This document shows, piece by piece, positions 9,511 through 21,386 of a stretch of DNA of 64,000 nucleotides. Positions within the stretch are counted from its first letter, which is position 1; every line of letters starts with the position of its first letter. Made by a program: the position numbers and the translations under genes. The notes under the pieces were generated by a model that had not been told where the DNA came from, ran no database searches, and was given only the letters and a program-made list of their open reading frames with translations. Source of the stretch: Pollenia angustigena (taxonomy: Eukaryota > Arthropoda > Insecta > Diptera > Polleniidae); assembly GCA_930367215.1 (NCBI GenBank), contig OV884056.1, positions 319,516,709-319,580,708 of the forward strand, written 5' to 3'.

Positions 9511-11132
9511 CAGGTATGTTCTAGGTTTCGAATCGAATTGAAAACGAAACATTTTTTAAATCCGCATAATTCATAAATTGGGGTTCTCAAATCCGCTCAA
9601 ATCCGCTTCGAAAAAACTTTTTTTGGACTAAAGATCGCTTATTTGCTAACCGCAGCAATATCAATGTTTAATATTTTTTTAAAATCGTGAAAGCTGTAAA
9701 AAATCACAGGTAAAACTAGCTTCTATCGCGAACATGGCTAAAATTCGCGAAAAATTGCAAACTTTTAAACAAACACTAAAATTTATTTGAAATCGCTAAA
9801 TCGATGAAAAAAAAAACAAAATGCCCGAAAATAACAAAAAAAATTGCAAAAATAGCGAAAAATCGCGTAAATTTTTAATATTTCAAACCAGCCATATAAT
9901 TGATTAAAAGTTCCTAAAACTATAAGGATTGGCAAAAATTAGGTTAAAATTGCTAAATTCGCGGAAATTCGCAAAAATTTGCTTACATCGGCATGATAGC
10001 AAAGTCTACTATTTATTTTAAATCGTTAAAGCTGTAACGAATCAGAAAACTTACTGAAACAAATCGCTTCTATCGCAAACATGGCTAAAATTCGCGAAAA
10101 ATCGCAAAATTTTAAGCACACAACAAAACTAATTTGAGATCGCTAAATCGATTAAAACAAGTAAGAAAGTATAGTCGGTCAAGCCCGACCATATGATACC
10201 CTACGCCACAGAATTTAATAACACATCATGCTTAGGTGTCCATATTAATATGGATTTATCTATGTTTATAAACTTCAATCAAATCGGTTTGAAAGTTTGT
10301 GAGAGGCAGAAATTGCCCCCTACCTAACCTTGTGGTCCTATTTTTGAAAAACTGTATAGCTTATGTGTCCATATAGATATGGATCTATCTATGTTTTGAA
10401 TTTCATTAAAATCGGTTTGAGATGCAGAAATTGGCCCTATCTCCCCTCATGGTCCTATTTTCTTAAAAATGCATAGCTTATGTGTCCGTACAAATATGGA
10501 TCTATCTATGTTTTACATTTTATTAAAATCGGTTTAATGGTTTCTGAGAGGAAGAAATTTCGCCCTTTCTGCTCTCGTGGTCCTACGATTCGGCCCATTT
10601 CCAATAGGCTTGGTCCTAGTGCCAATAAGAACCTATGACCCAAATTTTATCAAATTATCTTCAAAATTGTGACCTGTACTTTGCGCACAAGGTTACATAG
10701 ACAGCCAGCCAGCCAGGCAGCCAGCCTGCCTGCCAGCCGGACGGACATCGTTAGTTCGACTCAGAAAGTGATTCTAACTCGATCGGTATACTTTAAGGTG
10801 GGTCTAGGACCAATATTTTAAGGCGTTACACACATCAGCACAAATGCATAATACCCTCTCCACTATTGTGGTGTGGGTATAAAAACAAATTGCCTGAAAA
10901 TAATATAAAAATCGTTAAAAAGAGTAAGTTAGGGACTTTTGCATTTTAGATAATGATATATTTTTGATTAAATTGGATAAAGAAGATTTTGAAAAGTCGA
11001 TTCGTTTTACTTTCACCAACCCATTACTACTCTAATTGAAAACGAATAAAAACTTGTGGATGTGAAATGCAGAACACCAAAAATGCTAAAGTAATCCACT
11101 TTCGAGTGGATTCGGATTCTAGAACACACCCG
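9511..11132 (+). mobile_element. Family D TIR element, copy 1 (interrupted)
   Basis: The left end is CAGGTATGTTCTAGGTTTCG (9511). The right end, read inward from 11132, is CGGGTGTGTTCTAGAATCCG. The same two ends bound the inverted copy at 36899-37872. The body has repeated AAATTCGCGAAAAAT and AGCGATTT-type words and no ORF. A family A element splits it at 10156-10882; without that insert it would be about 0.9 kb. Flanks ATTATATT and ATTATTTA agree at 6 of 8 positions, so an 8-bp target duplication is possible but not secure. Confidence 0.8.
10156..10882 (+). mobile_element. Family A element, near full length
   Basis: It starts AACAAGTAAGAAAGTATAGTC, has a 5' hairpin GTCGG(TCAAG)CCCGAC, then GATACCCTACGCCACA. 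It ends CACTATTGTGGTGTGGGTATA. The subterminal ATACCCTAC(A/G)CCACA and TGTGGTGTGGGTAT are inverted repeats. The middle has about three diverged copies of CATAGCTTATGTGTCCATAT...ATGGATCTATCTATG. There is no coding capacity. The (CAGC)n-like tract at 10690-10740 is internal. It interrupts family D. Confidence 0.85.
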
Positions 11133-12580
11133 ATTATTTAAAACCAATTACAATTTTTCATAGGACCCATAGGTCCCTTTAGAGGGAAAGCCTTAATTCC
11201 AAGAAAACCTTCGCCTTAGAACTTGTTTAAGCCAAGTAGCAATTAAATTAATTTTTCGCATTCAAATTGACATTCAAACACGAAATATTTTCACAAATTA
11301 ATTCCCTCTATTTGTTGGATCCTATGCTCTTCGATTTGTGAGGGTGCGATATTTGCCCATTTTAATTACGTACCTTTAACATTGAATATATTTTGCAAAG
11401 TGTTGTTTGCTTAAATCTATTCTAATTAAAGTCACAGTTTTACAAGATTCTAATCAAATTCGCGATAATCCGAAATAGGTAATTTTCAAAGACTCTCTGA
11501 CGATTATTTCAATGTGTAACAAACAGAACATGAAAGCTAATAAAATCATATTGTCAGCGTATTTAACTTCAGATGGATTTATGTAAGAACGCCATGAAAT
11601 TAAAAACTATTCAACTGACAATCACCATCGTTCTTAAAACATTTAATAATAATTTCCTTACAATTTATGTGTTTTTCTTTTGTTTGTTTAAATTAATTTC
11701 AGAAAGACAACTAGAACCCTTTAATAGCGTAAGAATGTGAAAATTGTTTCCAAACTAATGCATTATCAAGATTTTATCCTTTTTAGCGTTTTTAACCTTT
11801 GAACCCACACTAATGTTTTGTTTATACCAAAGAAAATCCTTCTAAATCCATCTAATTTTTTTTCATATATTCAATTTGCACATTGGTCCTTAGAAATCAA
11901 GTTAAGTTGGATCATTAACAAGTTTGGATGCTGTATTCATTAGACTCATTTTTTTAGTGTTTTCATTAATGTTTGTTGTTGTTTAAGAGGTCAGTGATCA
12001 TACAACATGTTAAAAAAAGATGGGTTGTTTGGGTTGTTTTATGCGCTTAAACAACTATTTTTTTTGAGTTTTTTATTTTTGTATTCAAATTCAAATTGAA
12101 ACTCATTTGTAAAGTACGCGCGCGCGGCAAAATCTTTTTCCCTCCTCTTTTTTTTTAGATAATTTTTTTTATGAAAGAAATAAAAAGGAGTCTGTATTTA
12201 ACAAAAGAACTTGTTGTTTGAAATCATTTTTCTTTATTGTTAAAAAAAAAACAGGTTTTATTTTTAAGAAGGAAACAGCTCTTTTTAAAAGACAAAAATT
12301 TTATTTAAGAAATAGACAAAATTGGCGGAAATAAAAAGCTTAGTAGGGCATTAGAAAATTAACACAATTTTATAACCTGCCAAAGATTTTAGACCTGTTT
12401 TATTGTTGCTTTTCAGTAGTTAATAGTTATAGATTTTAAACAGATGATAAATAAATTTTTGTGATTTTTCAGTGATATTACTTTAGAATAAAAGCATATA
12501 ACAGAATAATCAAATATACTTTTCTTTATTGGCAAATGATTTACATTCATTTAGTTATAATAACTTGTAGATCTAACAGA
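11133..12580. other. Unique AT-rich DNA, no gene recognised
   Basis: Some simple TTTTTT/AAAAA tracts and a CGCGCGCG stretch near 12117 are visible. I see no coding sequence and no defined element. Confidence 0.45.
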
Positions 12581-12589
12581 TATTTAAGG

Positions 12590-13065
12590 ATTAACAGAAG
12601 TTCCTGCCAAGTTGGCCGAATCCTACTGTTTTATAAGCACTGGTTGGGCACAATGGTTCTGCTAACGCCCCAGGTGCAAGTGGGAGATGACACTACATAA
12701 AATTTTGAGTTAAGAATCCGTTGAAACCAAACACTTGCTTAAAAGCATTGGCTATCTTTCCTCCTTTATCGAAAAACAGCAGCTTCTACTGAGTGACAAC
12801 AGCACATAAAGAGATCCGCCAGCCGATGTCCAACGATGGTTTTTCAAACAGCCCTTTCCGCGTCACCACGTGATTTTCCAAGAAGCCTCACCAATGCAGG
12901 GAAGAAGTCCCAGGGTCTTCCAGATCAGGATTTTTGTTCATGACCTGCCAATTTGCTTCTTCCAAGTTGGCTGCAACCATTCTCCCGAAGGATGTAACAT
13001 TGAGTGGTAAAGTATCCATAAGATGTATCCCTACAAACCACCGGGGTATAAATCGAATTGTAGAA
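12590..13065. other. GC-richer island of unknown origin
   Basis: Base composition is clearly less AT-rich than its surroundings. A plus-strand frame around 12805-13010 and a minus-strand frame over about 12885-13040 are open, but both contain stops nearby and neither resembles a family I can name. Probably a decayed transposon coding segment; unproven. Confidence 0.3.
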
Positions 13066-13110
13066 ATTATCTTGAGTGGGTGACCCTTCTTAACTTATTC
13101 ACAGAACAAA

Positions 13111-13310
13111 TTCTTGCCAAAATTTTTTTTTCAATTAAACTATTAATCAAAAATAAAATCAGTTTTAATTAAAAATTTAATCAAGTGAATTAAATGCTTA
13201 TTTATATCAATGACATTTCTTCAAAAAATGTTGTAAATACCTAAAAAAAATATTTAATTGATACTATTAAATTGTTTAGCAAGTTGATTTTAATAATTTT
13301 CTAATTTTTT
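13111..13310 (-). repeat. Family E repeat, inverted copy
   Basis: From TTCTTGCCAAAATTTTTT through ATTAATCAAAAATAAAATCAG to ATTTAATTGATACTATTAA, this matches the reverse complement of 33735-33970 closely. It contains no ORF and ends in a poly-T tract. Confidence 0.75.
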
Positions 13311-13407
13311 TTTTTTTTTTTAATTTTTTTTATTTCAAATTACTATTTATCACAAAAATATTTTAAAGCCTCAGCACCAATATTGGAATTTAAGAGGCTA
13401 AAAGGGA

Positions 13408-13687
13408 ACTAGTGTTAATTCATTATCTATATATAAATCGGCTAAGGCAAAACAGTTAAGAACACTTTCCTCCTCTGTATGTCAACCGATTTGAACAAAA
13501 TATACACCATTTAAGAGGTATTTACTCAAAGAAGTGCACAATGTATAACTAGTGTTAATTCATTATCTATATATAAATCGGCTAAGGCAAAACAGTTAAG
13601 AACACTTTCCTCCTCTGTATGTCAACCGATTTGAACAAAATATACACCATTTAAGAGGTATTTACTCAAAGAAGTGCACAATGTATA
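13408..13687 (+). repeat. Perfect 140-bp tandem duplication
   Basis: The unit starting AACTAGTGTTAATTCATTAT occurs at 13408-13547 and again at 13548-13687. I see no difference between the copies. It includes TATATATAAATCGGCTAAGG and TGTCAACCGATTTGAAC. A diverged relative lies at about 13856-13915. A very recent duplication or assembly artefact are both possible. Confidence 0.93.
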
Positions 13688-13689
13688 TT

Positions 13690-14450
13690 TTATTAAAATC
13701 TGTTCAATGATTTCAGACTTATAAGCTTTCAAAATTGTTACTAACACAAATGCAAAATAAATAAATAAAAATTTATTTTCAATTATCAAATAATAAAAAG
13801 TTAGGATGATCGATTATTCGACATTTTTCAGAAACCGGTTTTCGAATATTTCGACTATATAAATCAGACCAGGCAAAACTGTTCAAAAACGCTTCCTTCC
13901 TTTGTTTGTCAACCGTAGCTCTGTGGGGAGAAAAAGAGGGGAAATATGGGAAACTAAATTTCTTTTTTTTTTACTTTTCTGTGCTTCATGTGATCATTTT
14001 TAAATTTTCTATAATATAGAACTTAGAAACATAATATTATAGCTGTAGGATCCTGAGTGAGTGATAACCTATAAGATAAAAAATGCTGGTATATTTTGTT
14101 TTTCATCTGGAACTGTTTGAATTTTCGTTAATATTCGACCAATAAAGATAAAATTATACATTAAACTGGGTAAATAAGAACATGTAAGGGGAGCTTTTTG
14201 GTACTTTTTCGTTCTACATCTGGTACTTTGATTAATTTTCGTTAGTATTAGACATAGAAACATAAAATTAAACGTGCAACGTCCTGAGTGGATGACAATA
14301 TATAAAGGAGACTTTTTGATACTTTTTTGTCAATTGGTATTTTTTATATTGAACTTACAAAATTAAATTACTCACGTAGAAGATTAAATATGAACCGGAG
14401 GTTGGTCCCCCGCCAAATCGATTTACTTTGAAGAAAAAAATAAATGCTCG
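13690..14450. repeat. Family K-type diverged repeat
   Basis: Repeated, diverged blocks with CATCTGGTACTTTGATTAAT, TTTCGTTA(G/A)TATTCGAC and GTCCTGAGTG(G/A)(A/G)TGA recur about every 105-130 bp from 14040 to 14300. Words shared with 53150-53800 include GGTACTTTTT and CCCCAAATCGAT-like boxes. Non-coding. Confidence 0.45.
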
Positions 14451-14639
14451 AAACAAATAAATTCATATATACTTAGATGAATAATGTTTTCTTCATATTT
14501 ACAAAAAAAATCATTTTCGAATTTTGACCATAAGGCGAACACTAGTTTACATAAATATATAAACTATTTAAATTTTGATATTAATTTTATACAGTTTTTT
14601 TCTATTTTTAATTTTATCAAAAAATTTTAATATAAATTA

Positions 14640-15062
14640 CAAAATTTTACTCAAGAAGTGTTTCGAGATTGGTTACCAAAAATTTTTTTAATTCCCTTTT
14701 AAATGTTGACAAAAGTTCAATGTTTTTTAAAAAAAACTGGTAAATTATTGTACTCATTTGGACGAGCAAAACGAACACGCTGCTTTGACAATTCAAGGCG
14801 ACATCTAGATACAGACAAATTTTGGCTCTGTCTTGTTAACCTACATATGTGTAATTTGAACATTCTGTTGGAATTGTACTGACGAATTTCCAATATTTTT
14901 AATGGATTTGAAAACAAACTTCATTATTTGCATTTTATACAATGCTCTTATAGGTAAGACGTTTATAGCATAATTCTCAAAAAGATCCAAAGTATGATGC
15001 CTGATTGGCAGATTGAAAACCAACTTCAAAGACTTGTTTTGTGCCGATTGTAAGCTCCTCAG
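14640..15062 (-). pseudogene. LINE reverse-transcriptase ORF, C-terminal relic
   Basis: The minus strand reads RSLQSAQNKSLKLVFNLP, HHTLDLFENYAINVLPIRAL, then after a frameshift near 14850 RLTRQSQNLSVSRCRLELSK and VRFARPNEYNNLPVFFK. The order (AQNKSLK..LP, then DVLPI-like, then a Leu/Arg-rich segment, then a WNxLP-like end) matches the C-terminal part of jockey/CR1-type non-LTR retrotransposon proteins. No RT catalytic motifs remain, so this is a 5'-truncated copy. One frameshift and a stop after the tail show it is inactive. Confidence 0.72.
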
Positions 15063-15400
15063 CGAAGCATTTTTCTTAAACCCATATATTATTTATTATC
15101 ATTAATATCATTAATATTAATATCACAAATATTTTTAATTGAAATCAAGTTTTTTCTGTGTTACGCAGTTAGCTTGTTTATTAGCCTGGTGGTGGGGTGG
15201 TTAAATAGCCGTCATAGATTCTGGTCTAAAGTTTTACTACAACGGGCTGTTACAATGAATTTAGTTAGCACAGGAATGGGAAGTGCTGCTCCAGAGAAGG
15301 GACTGCTAGCAATAAAAATAAAATTCATATTTTTATATATAAATATCTATTTCAAAAGGCCTGATTAATAAACATTTACAAAGCGAACTGTTGAGAATAC

Positions 15401-15660
15401 TGCAGACAAAAATAAAAATTAATTTCAATTAAAAAATTTTAATTATTAATTTAACAATTAATTGAACTTGCACCAGTAAACAAAACAATAGTATCAATTT
15501 TACGTTTAATTCAATTGATTAAACGCTTAATTCATTTGATTAAACGTTTAATTCACTTGATTAAACATTTAATTAACTCGATTAAATTTTTAATATAAGC
15601 TCATTTTATTTTGGAATAATGCTTTAATTGGTGAAACATTTTGGAGAAATTTTACTGTGT
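15401..15660 (+). repeat. Family E-related ATTAA repeat
   Basis: Contains ACTTGCACCAGTAAACAAAAC, ATAGTATCAATTTTACG and several GATTAAACGTTTAATTCA units, and ends AAATTTTACTGTGT. Its inward-read end ACACAGTAAAATTT resembles ACACAGAAAAAAAATT at 33735, so a terminal inverted repeat is likely for the family. Confidence 0.5.
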
Positions 15661-16533
15661 ATTTAAACAACATTTATTTACTTCAAACTACTCAATAATG
15701 TTAGTATTCTGTAAGACAGACTTTCAACACAAAAAGTTGCAAATTTTGAGGCCACTATAATTTATAATGTTACATTTTTATAACTAAAGCACACTTGAAG
15801 TTTGTGTGTTTGAAAGAAAAGAAAAATATAACAATTTAAAGAGTAACTTGAAAAAAGGTGCAAGTATGTAATTTGCAACAAAAAAAAAAAAAAAAGAATC
15901 CTTAAGAATTTTTGAAAGTTACATAAAATCTACTTGAAAAATTATTATTTTTAAAATAAATGTTTTTTTTTTTATTTCAACATAATAGAAGTCACCAACA
16001 ACGGCTAACTTTTGTGTTTGTATTTTTGAGCGCACTTTTTCGCATCTGCCAGCCAAGAAAAAATATTTAAAAGACGACGACTGCTGCTGCTTGTGTTGCA
16101 AATGCGATTTCTGTGATTTTTCCCCCAAACATTATTCGAAACAATAATGTTGATGACGATGAAATGATATTGTACACAACAACACCCTACTCTATGTATG
16201 AGTTTGGTATGTTCTTCTTTGCTACCCTACCACCGTAGTTCGCCTTAAGGTCTTCGAAGAGAAAAAAAAATCCATTAATTTAAAGTAATTTTTTTTTTGT
16301 CATGAACAGAGTTTTAAGAGAGTGCATTTTTTTCCATTAATTTCTATTTATTTTTTTTTTTTTTATTTTTAATCAAAATTGTTAATTTCTATAGGACTCA
16401 AAAATGTTCACACTTAACAAATATTTGACAAAAATAGCTCCGAAAAAAGCGTGACAACTTCTTGATCAACCTTTAACTTTTTTATGAAAATTTTTTTATT
16501 GATTTACAAACTTAATTTATAAAGCAATCGTTC
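15661..16533. other. AT-rich DNA without genes
   Basis: Homopolymer A and T tracts (for example 15880-15895, 16350-16365) and CTGCTGCTGC near 16080 are visible. No element boundary or coding sequence. Confidence 0.45.
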
Positions 16534-17488
16534 TAAAGGGAGCTTTAACCATAACGCACGAGGTTAATTTTGATTGATTATTTTCCCAACTTGATTTAAC
16601 ATTTCTTTGTTTCAGTGTTTAACAAATTCAACCATGGGAAGGTACAGAATTGAGCAGCGCGTTAAGCTTGTTGAATCCTTTTAGGAAAATGTGCGTTTCA
16701 ATCAAAATGCATTTCGTGCACACTTTGTTTCCACAATCAGAAGAATTGTGCGGGTCTGTAGGATATGTTAAAACACCTGTTTGGTATGGTTTATGGGCAG
16801 GCGGCGCCTTCGGGCCGGGCCGTACTTCTTCAAAAACGAGGTCGGCCAAGCAGTTACCGTGTATGGTGTTCGTTATCACTTCCTTTCGCCAGAAATTGAG
16901 AATATGGACCTTGACGATATGTGGTTCCAACAGGATGGTGCAACTTGCTACACAGCCAACGAATAAATGGCTCTTTTGCACGAGAAATTCAAGTTTTTCT
17001 TTGGGTATATTTAAAAGAAAAAGTGTACGTCAATTGGCCAAGAACAATTCAAGAGCTAAAGGATGAGATGATTCGCCACATTAACGACATTGAACCTCAA
17101 TTATGTATCAGAATCATTGAAAATATGGACCATCGGGTAGAGGTATGCCACCAAAGCCATGGCGAGCATAATTATCATGGATCCTTCTATAACAGTGATA
17201 ACCAAGCCCCGAACTAAAAAAGCCTCGAACGCACGCACACAAAGATATTATGTGCTTGTGGTCGGTCGCAGAGACTGATGATAGTCTGATGTTTTGAAAC
17301 GAACAAAGTTGTAATATACATGTGAATTGCCGACCGTGTCTGTGTGAAAAATACGATTATTGACTGGCTCGCGAGTCTATGGAGTGGTTATCACTGTTCT
17401 ATAATAATAAAAAATTCTAAGATAATTCTCTAAGAGCTCTTTTTTTATTTACAATTAATATCGTGCATTATGGTTGAACCACCCTTTA
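16534..17488 (+). mobile_element. Deleted Tc1/mariner-type element with TIRs
   Basis: Left end TAAAGGGAGCTTTAACCATAA (from 16534) and right end read inward TAAAGGGTGGTTCAACCATAA (to 17488) form imperfect TIRs of about 35 bp, including the shared GCACGA block. Both ends abut TA, the target of this superfamily. At 955 bp the element is shorter than usual for an intact copy, because the transposase gene is internally deleted. Confidence 0.8.
16634..17216 (+). pseudogene. Tc1/mariner (IS630) superfamily transposase relic
   Basis: Starts MGRYRIEQRVKLVESF, an N-terminal helix-turn-helix start typical of this superfamily, then a stop and ENVRFNQNAFRA. It jumps by internal deletion to YFFKNEVGQAVTVYGVRY and DDMWFQQDGATCYTANE. 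WFQQDGAT (16922-16945) holds the second catalytic Asp region. After further frameshifts it continues FLWVYLKEKVYVNWP, RTIQELKDEMIRHINDIEPQ and ENMDHRVEVCHQSHG, the conserved tail. The third acidic segment before FLW is missing. At least two frameshifts and several stops make it inactive. The overlapping minus-strand frame 16628-16981 is a shadow. Confidence 0.85.
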
Positions 17489-17608
17489 AAATATAATAAA
17501 TCAATTGTTTAACAATGTTTGAACCAGCAAATCTTATACAAGATCAAACATATTTTTAATAAAAATAGTGGTTACGTGTGGGGGCATAAAATGTTGTTGT
17601 GTGTGACC

Positions 17609-18257
17609 CAGTAATGGAAAATTGAAATATTTAGATGGTACTGACCACCAAGCAAAAGAGTACTTTTTCAACATTTTGGTACTTTTTTAAAAAAAACTTT
17701 TTTGTTTTGCTCATATCTCAGCCATTTATGGACCGAGATAAATTCAACAGCAAAATTCTGATGAGGATATCTAAAATTAAAATATACCAACAAGCAGTGT
17801 TACCATAACCTTTTGATAATAATAAATTTTGTGTAGGCAATATTGTAAACAGGGCTGTGGAGCCGGATTTTTCGGCATAAAAAATTTAAAAAAATATTCT
17901 AATAATTTCCAAAATAAAAATACTTCGAAATTTGCGATGCAATTTTAAAGATATTGATTCGAAACTTTTACTGAATCCTTTTTTTGCTATATTTAACCAT
18001 TTAACAAGTACTGCATTAAAAAAAGAGTTTAAAGTCAAATAAGGACCAGTCTCATATACATTTAGCATTGAGTTTAGAGTTGGAATTTCAGCTGTTGGAG
18101 TCGGAGTTAGTACTTTTTGTTGACGACTCAATGTTAAAAAAAATCAACGCTAAATTTCTAACAAAAAGAGTACTAAAACGGACGTGGGGGTACCGTGGTA
18201 TTTTTGAAAGGAAAAAGTACTGAAAATAGTACCATAGTACTGAATTTTCCATCACTG
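17609..18257. mobile_element. hAT-type non-autonomous element, 649 bp
   Basis: Ends are CAGTAATGGAAAATT (17609) and, read inward from 18257, CAGTGATGGAAAATT. Flanking octamers GTGTGACC (17601-17608) and GTGTGGCC (18258-18265) match at 7 of 8, as expected for a hAT target duplication. Inside are GGTACTTTTTT boxes and a CAGGGCTGTGGAGCCGG/GTTGGAGTCGGAGTTAG segment (17852-18110), which may be a second nested hAT-like repeat. The minus-strand frame 17886-18131 is not a gene. Confidence 0.82.
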
Positions 18258-18265
18258 GTGTGGCC

Positions 18266-21200
18266 ATAGCTTAAATATACGGCGCCTTGTTCTGGAAATC
18301 GATCATTTATAAATTTTGCATTAACCCTCTTTAGAGAAACCGAAGCGATATATAAATTTATTTAAAAAAAACATACACTTAATGTCCAAAAAAAAAAAAT
18401 AATTAAAGATAAAATTGTTTTTTTCTGATTTTCGATAAATTGTCGACATCGAACCCAAATTCTTAGAAACTATCAAGTTAATCTCAAAGTGATGTAGTCG
18501 TCTACTTGATGTGACAAAAACTAAAAATTTACGTCGACAAGGACTTGTATAATAGGGGTGAATGGTATTTTATTACTTCCAAATTAAAAACTTTCAAAGA
18601 AATCATTCCTTAAAATCCCTTGTTCCTAGTTTTCTTTATTTCTTCACTGTAAGTCGCTGCATCTACATTTTTCTGTTCTTGTGCACCCATAAAAAAGGAA
18701 CTACGATCAAATCTTTTTTTTAAAAAAAGTGAATTAAAAAAGAAAAATACCACTATCAAACACAAGAAAGGAAGGAAACTAAATAAACATGATGAAAAAG
18801 AAAAAACAAAAAGCAACCAGCAACCAGCAAAGCCTGAACAACCAGAATTTTACCTTTATGCAATACTCATCAAGTCTATAGATTTATTATTTTTAAAAAA
18901 TTGTTCTTCCTTTGAAATTTTTTATTAAAAAAAAAAAAAAAAAAAAAAAGAAGAAGTACTTTAAATAGAGAAAAACTTGAAATAAAGAAAAAAAACTTTG
19001 TGCCAAGGGGAGTTGAGTAGAATGAAAAAGGGAGAAGTGCAAAAAACTGCATACACTGGATAAAAGAGTTTGATTTGAAATGGGTACTGCTGCAGGAGGC
19101 AAAAGATAGCAAATGTTGCTGTGTTTATCCTTGAACGATATATTAAAAAAAAACCCAAAAACAAAGCGACAAGACGTGTAAAAATAGCAAACGAAAAGAA
19201 AATTGAATACGTATAAATCTCAATGATCACTTCGATTTTTCTGCATTCAATAATTTTTGCCAATCAATATATTGATTACAAATACAATGGAAGAATTCTC
19301 CGCAGTTATCTGTCTCCCCAGGCGCTGAAAGTAGAAGTTGACAAAAAAATTTTTCATCTGCAGTTGGTTTAGTGGGCAAACCCTCAATATCATTAGGCGT
19401 CTATTGTTGACAACAATTGCAAAGTCAAAGACAAAGTTAATTTATTTGTTTTGTTCTTTGCATCCTTTTTTAAGGAAATATATCCTTTTTCTCTAAAGTT
19501 CTGCTCTTAATCAAAGATCTCTGAATGACCACTTAGAAGCAGTACTACTAACTGATCTAAGTGAAATCTATAGAAAAAAGTGACTTTTCATTTCTGTAAT
19601 TGTTGCAGTCACCTTTTGTACCACCTTTTGCACCACGATCAAAAAATTCAGTCAACCAACCAGTCAGCCACATTTGCTACTTGGCCTTCCTAAATATTTT
19701 ACCAAAAATTGTAGGTGTTAAAGGACAATATATATCGTTGTCTTTCTGTTTCAATTGTCTCATTAATATTTTTGTTATTATTTCCTCATTTTTCTTATTG
19801 TTTGGATGCTAAAGTAGTGTCAATGTGCGTTGTTGGATGATGTTTTTGTTTTGTAATTTGCGGATGGCACGCGTCCTAACATCCTTATTTTTCAAACGCA
19901 CACACATATTCAAACATACAATCGACATTTCTCCAATCCAAACCAAACTAATTGGCAATTGTACATATTTCTTTCTAGTTTGTGTGCGCAAAGACAGACA
20001 CACCGATACTCCAACACAACGTCACAAATAATGATTAGTGTAAGAAGTATCACCTGGTTCTGATTACTTGGCTTTGTCTTGCCTTTGAAATTTGAAAATT
20101 ATTTGTAATTTCTATTTCTACATTGCATCCTGTTTAATTGTTGATCGTTGTGGCAATGTGTCACGCCTTTTGTTTGTTGCAACATTGACTATTCATATTT
20201 TGTTTATGAAGTAACCATTTAGCAAGTATTGGCTTAATAAGCAGCTGATTAAAGATCATGATCAAATTGATTGAAGATTAAGTTTGGATTAGATATGAAA
20301 TAAAATTTTTTTTTGTTATAATTTAACTTTTACTGACGGAAATAGACCGGGTTTTTGACAAGTACTAATTAGTTTAACGTAGTCTGAAACAGGGCAAAAT
20401 GTGATTTTTTCATTACATATTTCATTAATGACCAACATTTAAAGCAAAACTAAGCTGTTCTGTCTAAATTTTCATTTTGGTGTTAAGAAAAACAGTGCTT
20501 TTTTAGGCGCCAAACTGCGTCATCACATTTAAGTTTGTGTTGGTAATATTTTGTTGTATGTACTTACCAAAACCACACTTCAAACTCCAACTATCTATCA
20601 AATGGGATTCTATGTAGTTCTGAACAGATTTTGGGTTCCTATACCTTTTCGAAACATTTTGATTAACTTATTATCTAGAATAAAACTTTTACGACATTTA
20701 AGAATATTGACAAAAACTACTTTTCTTTACACAATCGGCACAAAACTTCATATCAATTGTTTTTATTTACAAATGAACCAAATAAGGCCATTTTCATTCA
20801 CTTTAAAATTCACTTTGAAAAATGGTCATACAACATTGGACCACTTTTTTATGGAAATCAAAAGTATTTTCGTCAAACTCACATTAAATAATACGTGCAT
20901 CAGATATAAGGAAGAATAAAACAATATATAATTTTTGGATTTTAAATTAAAGATTTTAGACAAGAATATCGGAAAATCTTATTGATAGAAGTTTTGCAAA
21001 AATTACCACCGTTTCTTATTGACTTTGACACTTTTAATATGGGGCTTTCGATACTGAAGATAAAAAAGGCCGAGAAGGTTCAAATTTAAAAGGACTTGCA
21101 GAGTTATTAGAAGTTAATTAGCGTGCTATTTTAGTTTATGAATGGATGTTCCATGCCAAAAAAAGCCTTATTCCGATTTTAAATATTGAAAATGCTGTTA

Positions 21201-21386
21201 CACACATACAAATACGTCCACAAGCTTTAATATTTCACCCATTAGATTGCTATTCCCAATCCTGTTAATAACCAAAATAGAAGTAAAATTATATAATAAA
21301 ATATGAGCTATAAAGCGAAAGTGATAAGCTTTATAGCTCATCTTTTACCCTGGAAGACTTAGATTTGATTTGATCGCTTTAATATA
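18266..21386. other. Three kilobases with no recognisable gene or element
   Basis: Contains a long A run (about 18924-18948), T-rich tracts and CACACACATATTC-type simple sequence. The longest frames (20551-20919 plus, 18961-19263 minus) are low complexity. From about 20940 on, sequence such as TTAGAAGTTAATTAGCG may be decayed transposon DNA, but I cannot place it. Confidence 0.45.

Noticed and set aside
16628..16981. 117-codon minus-strand frame
   Set aside because: It is antisense to the Tc1/mariner transposase relic, whose plus-strand translation shows clear family motifs.
20551..20919. 122-codon plus-strand frame
   Set aside because: Hydrophobic/Thr-rich without recognisable motifs, no neighbouring coding evidence, and AT-rich codons as expected by chance.
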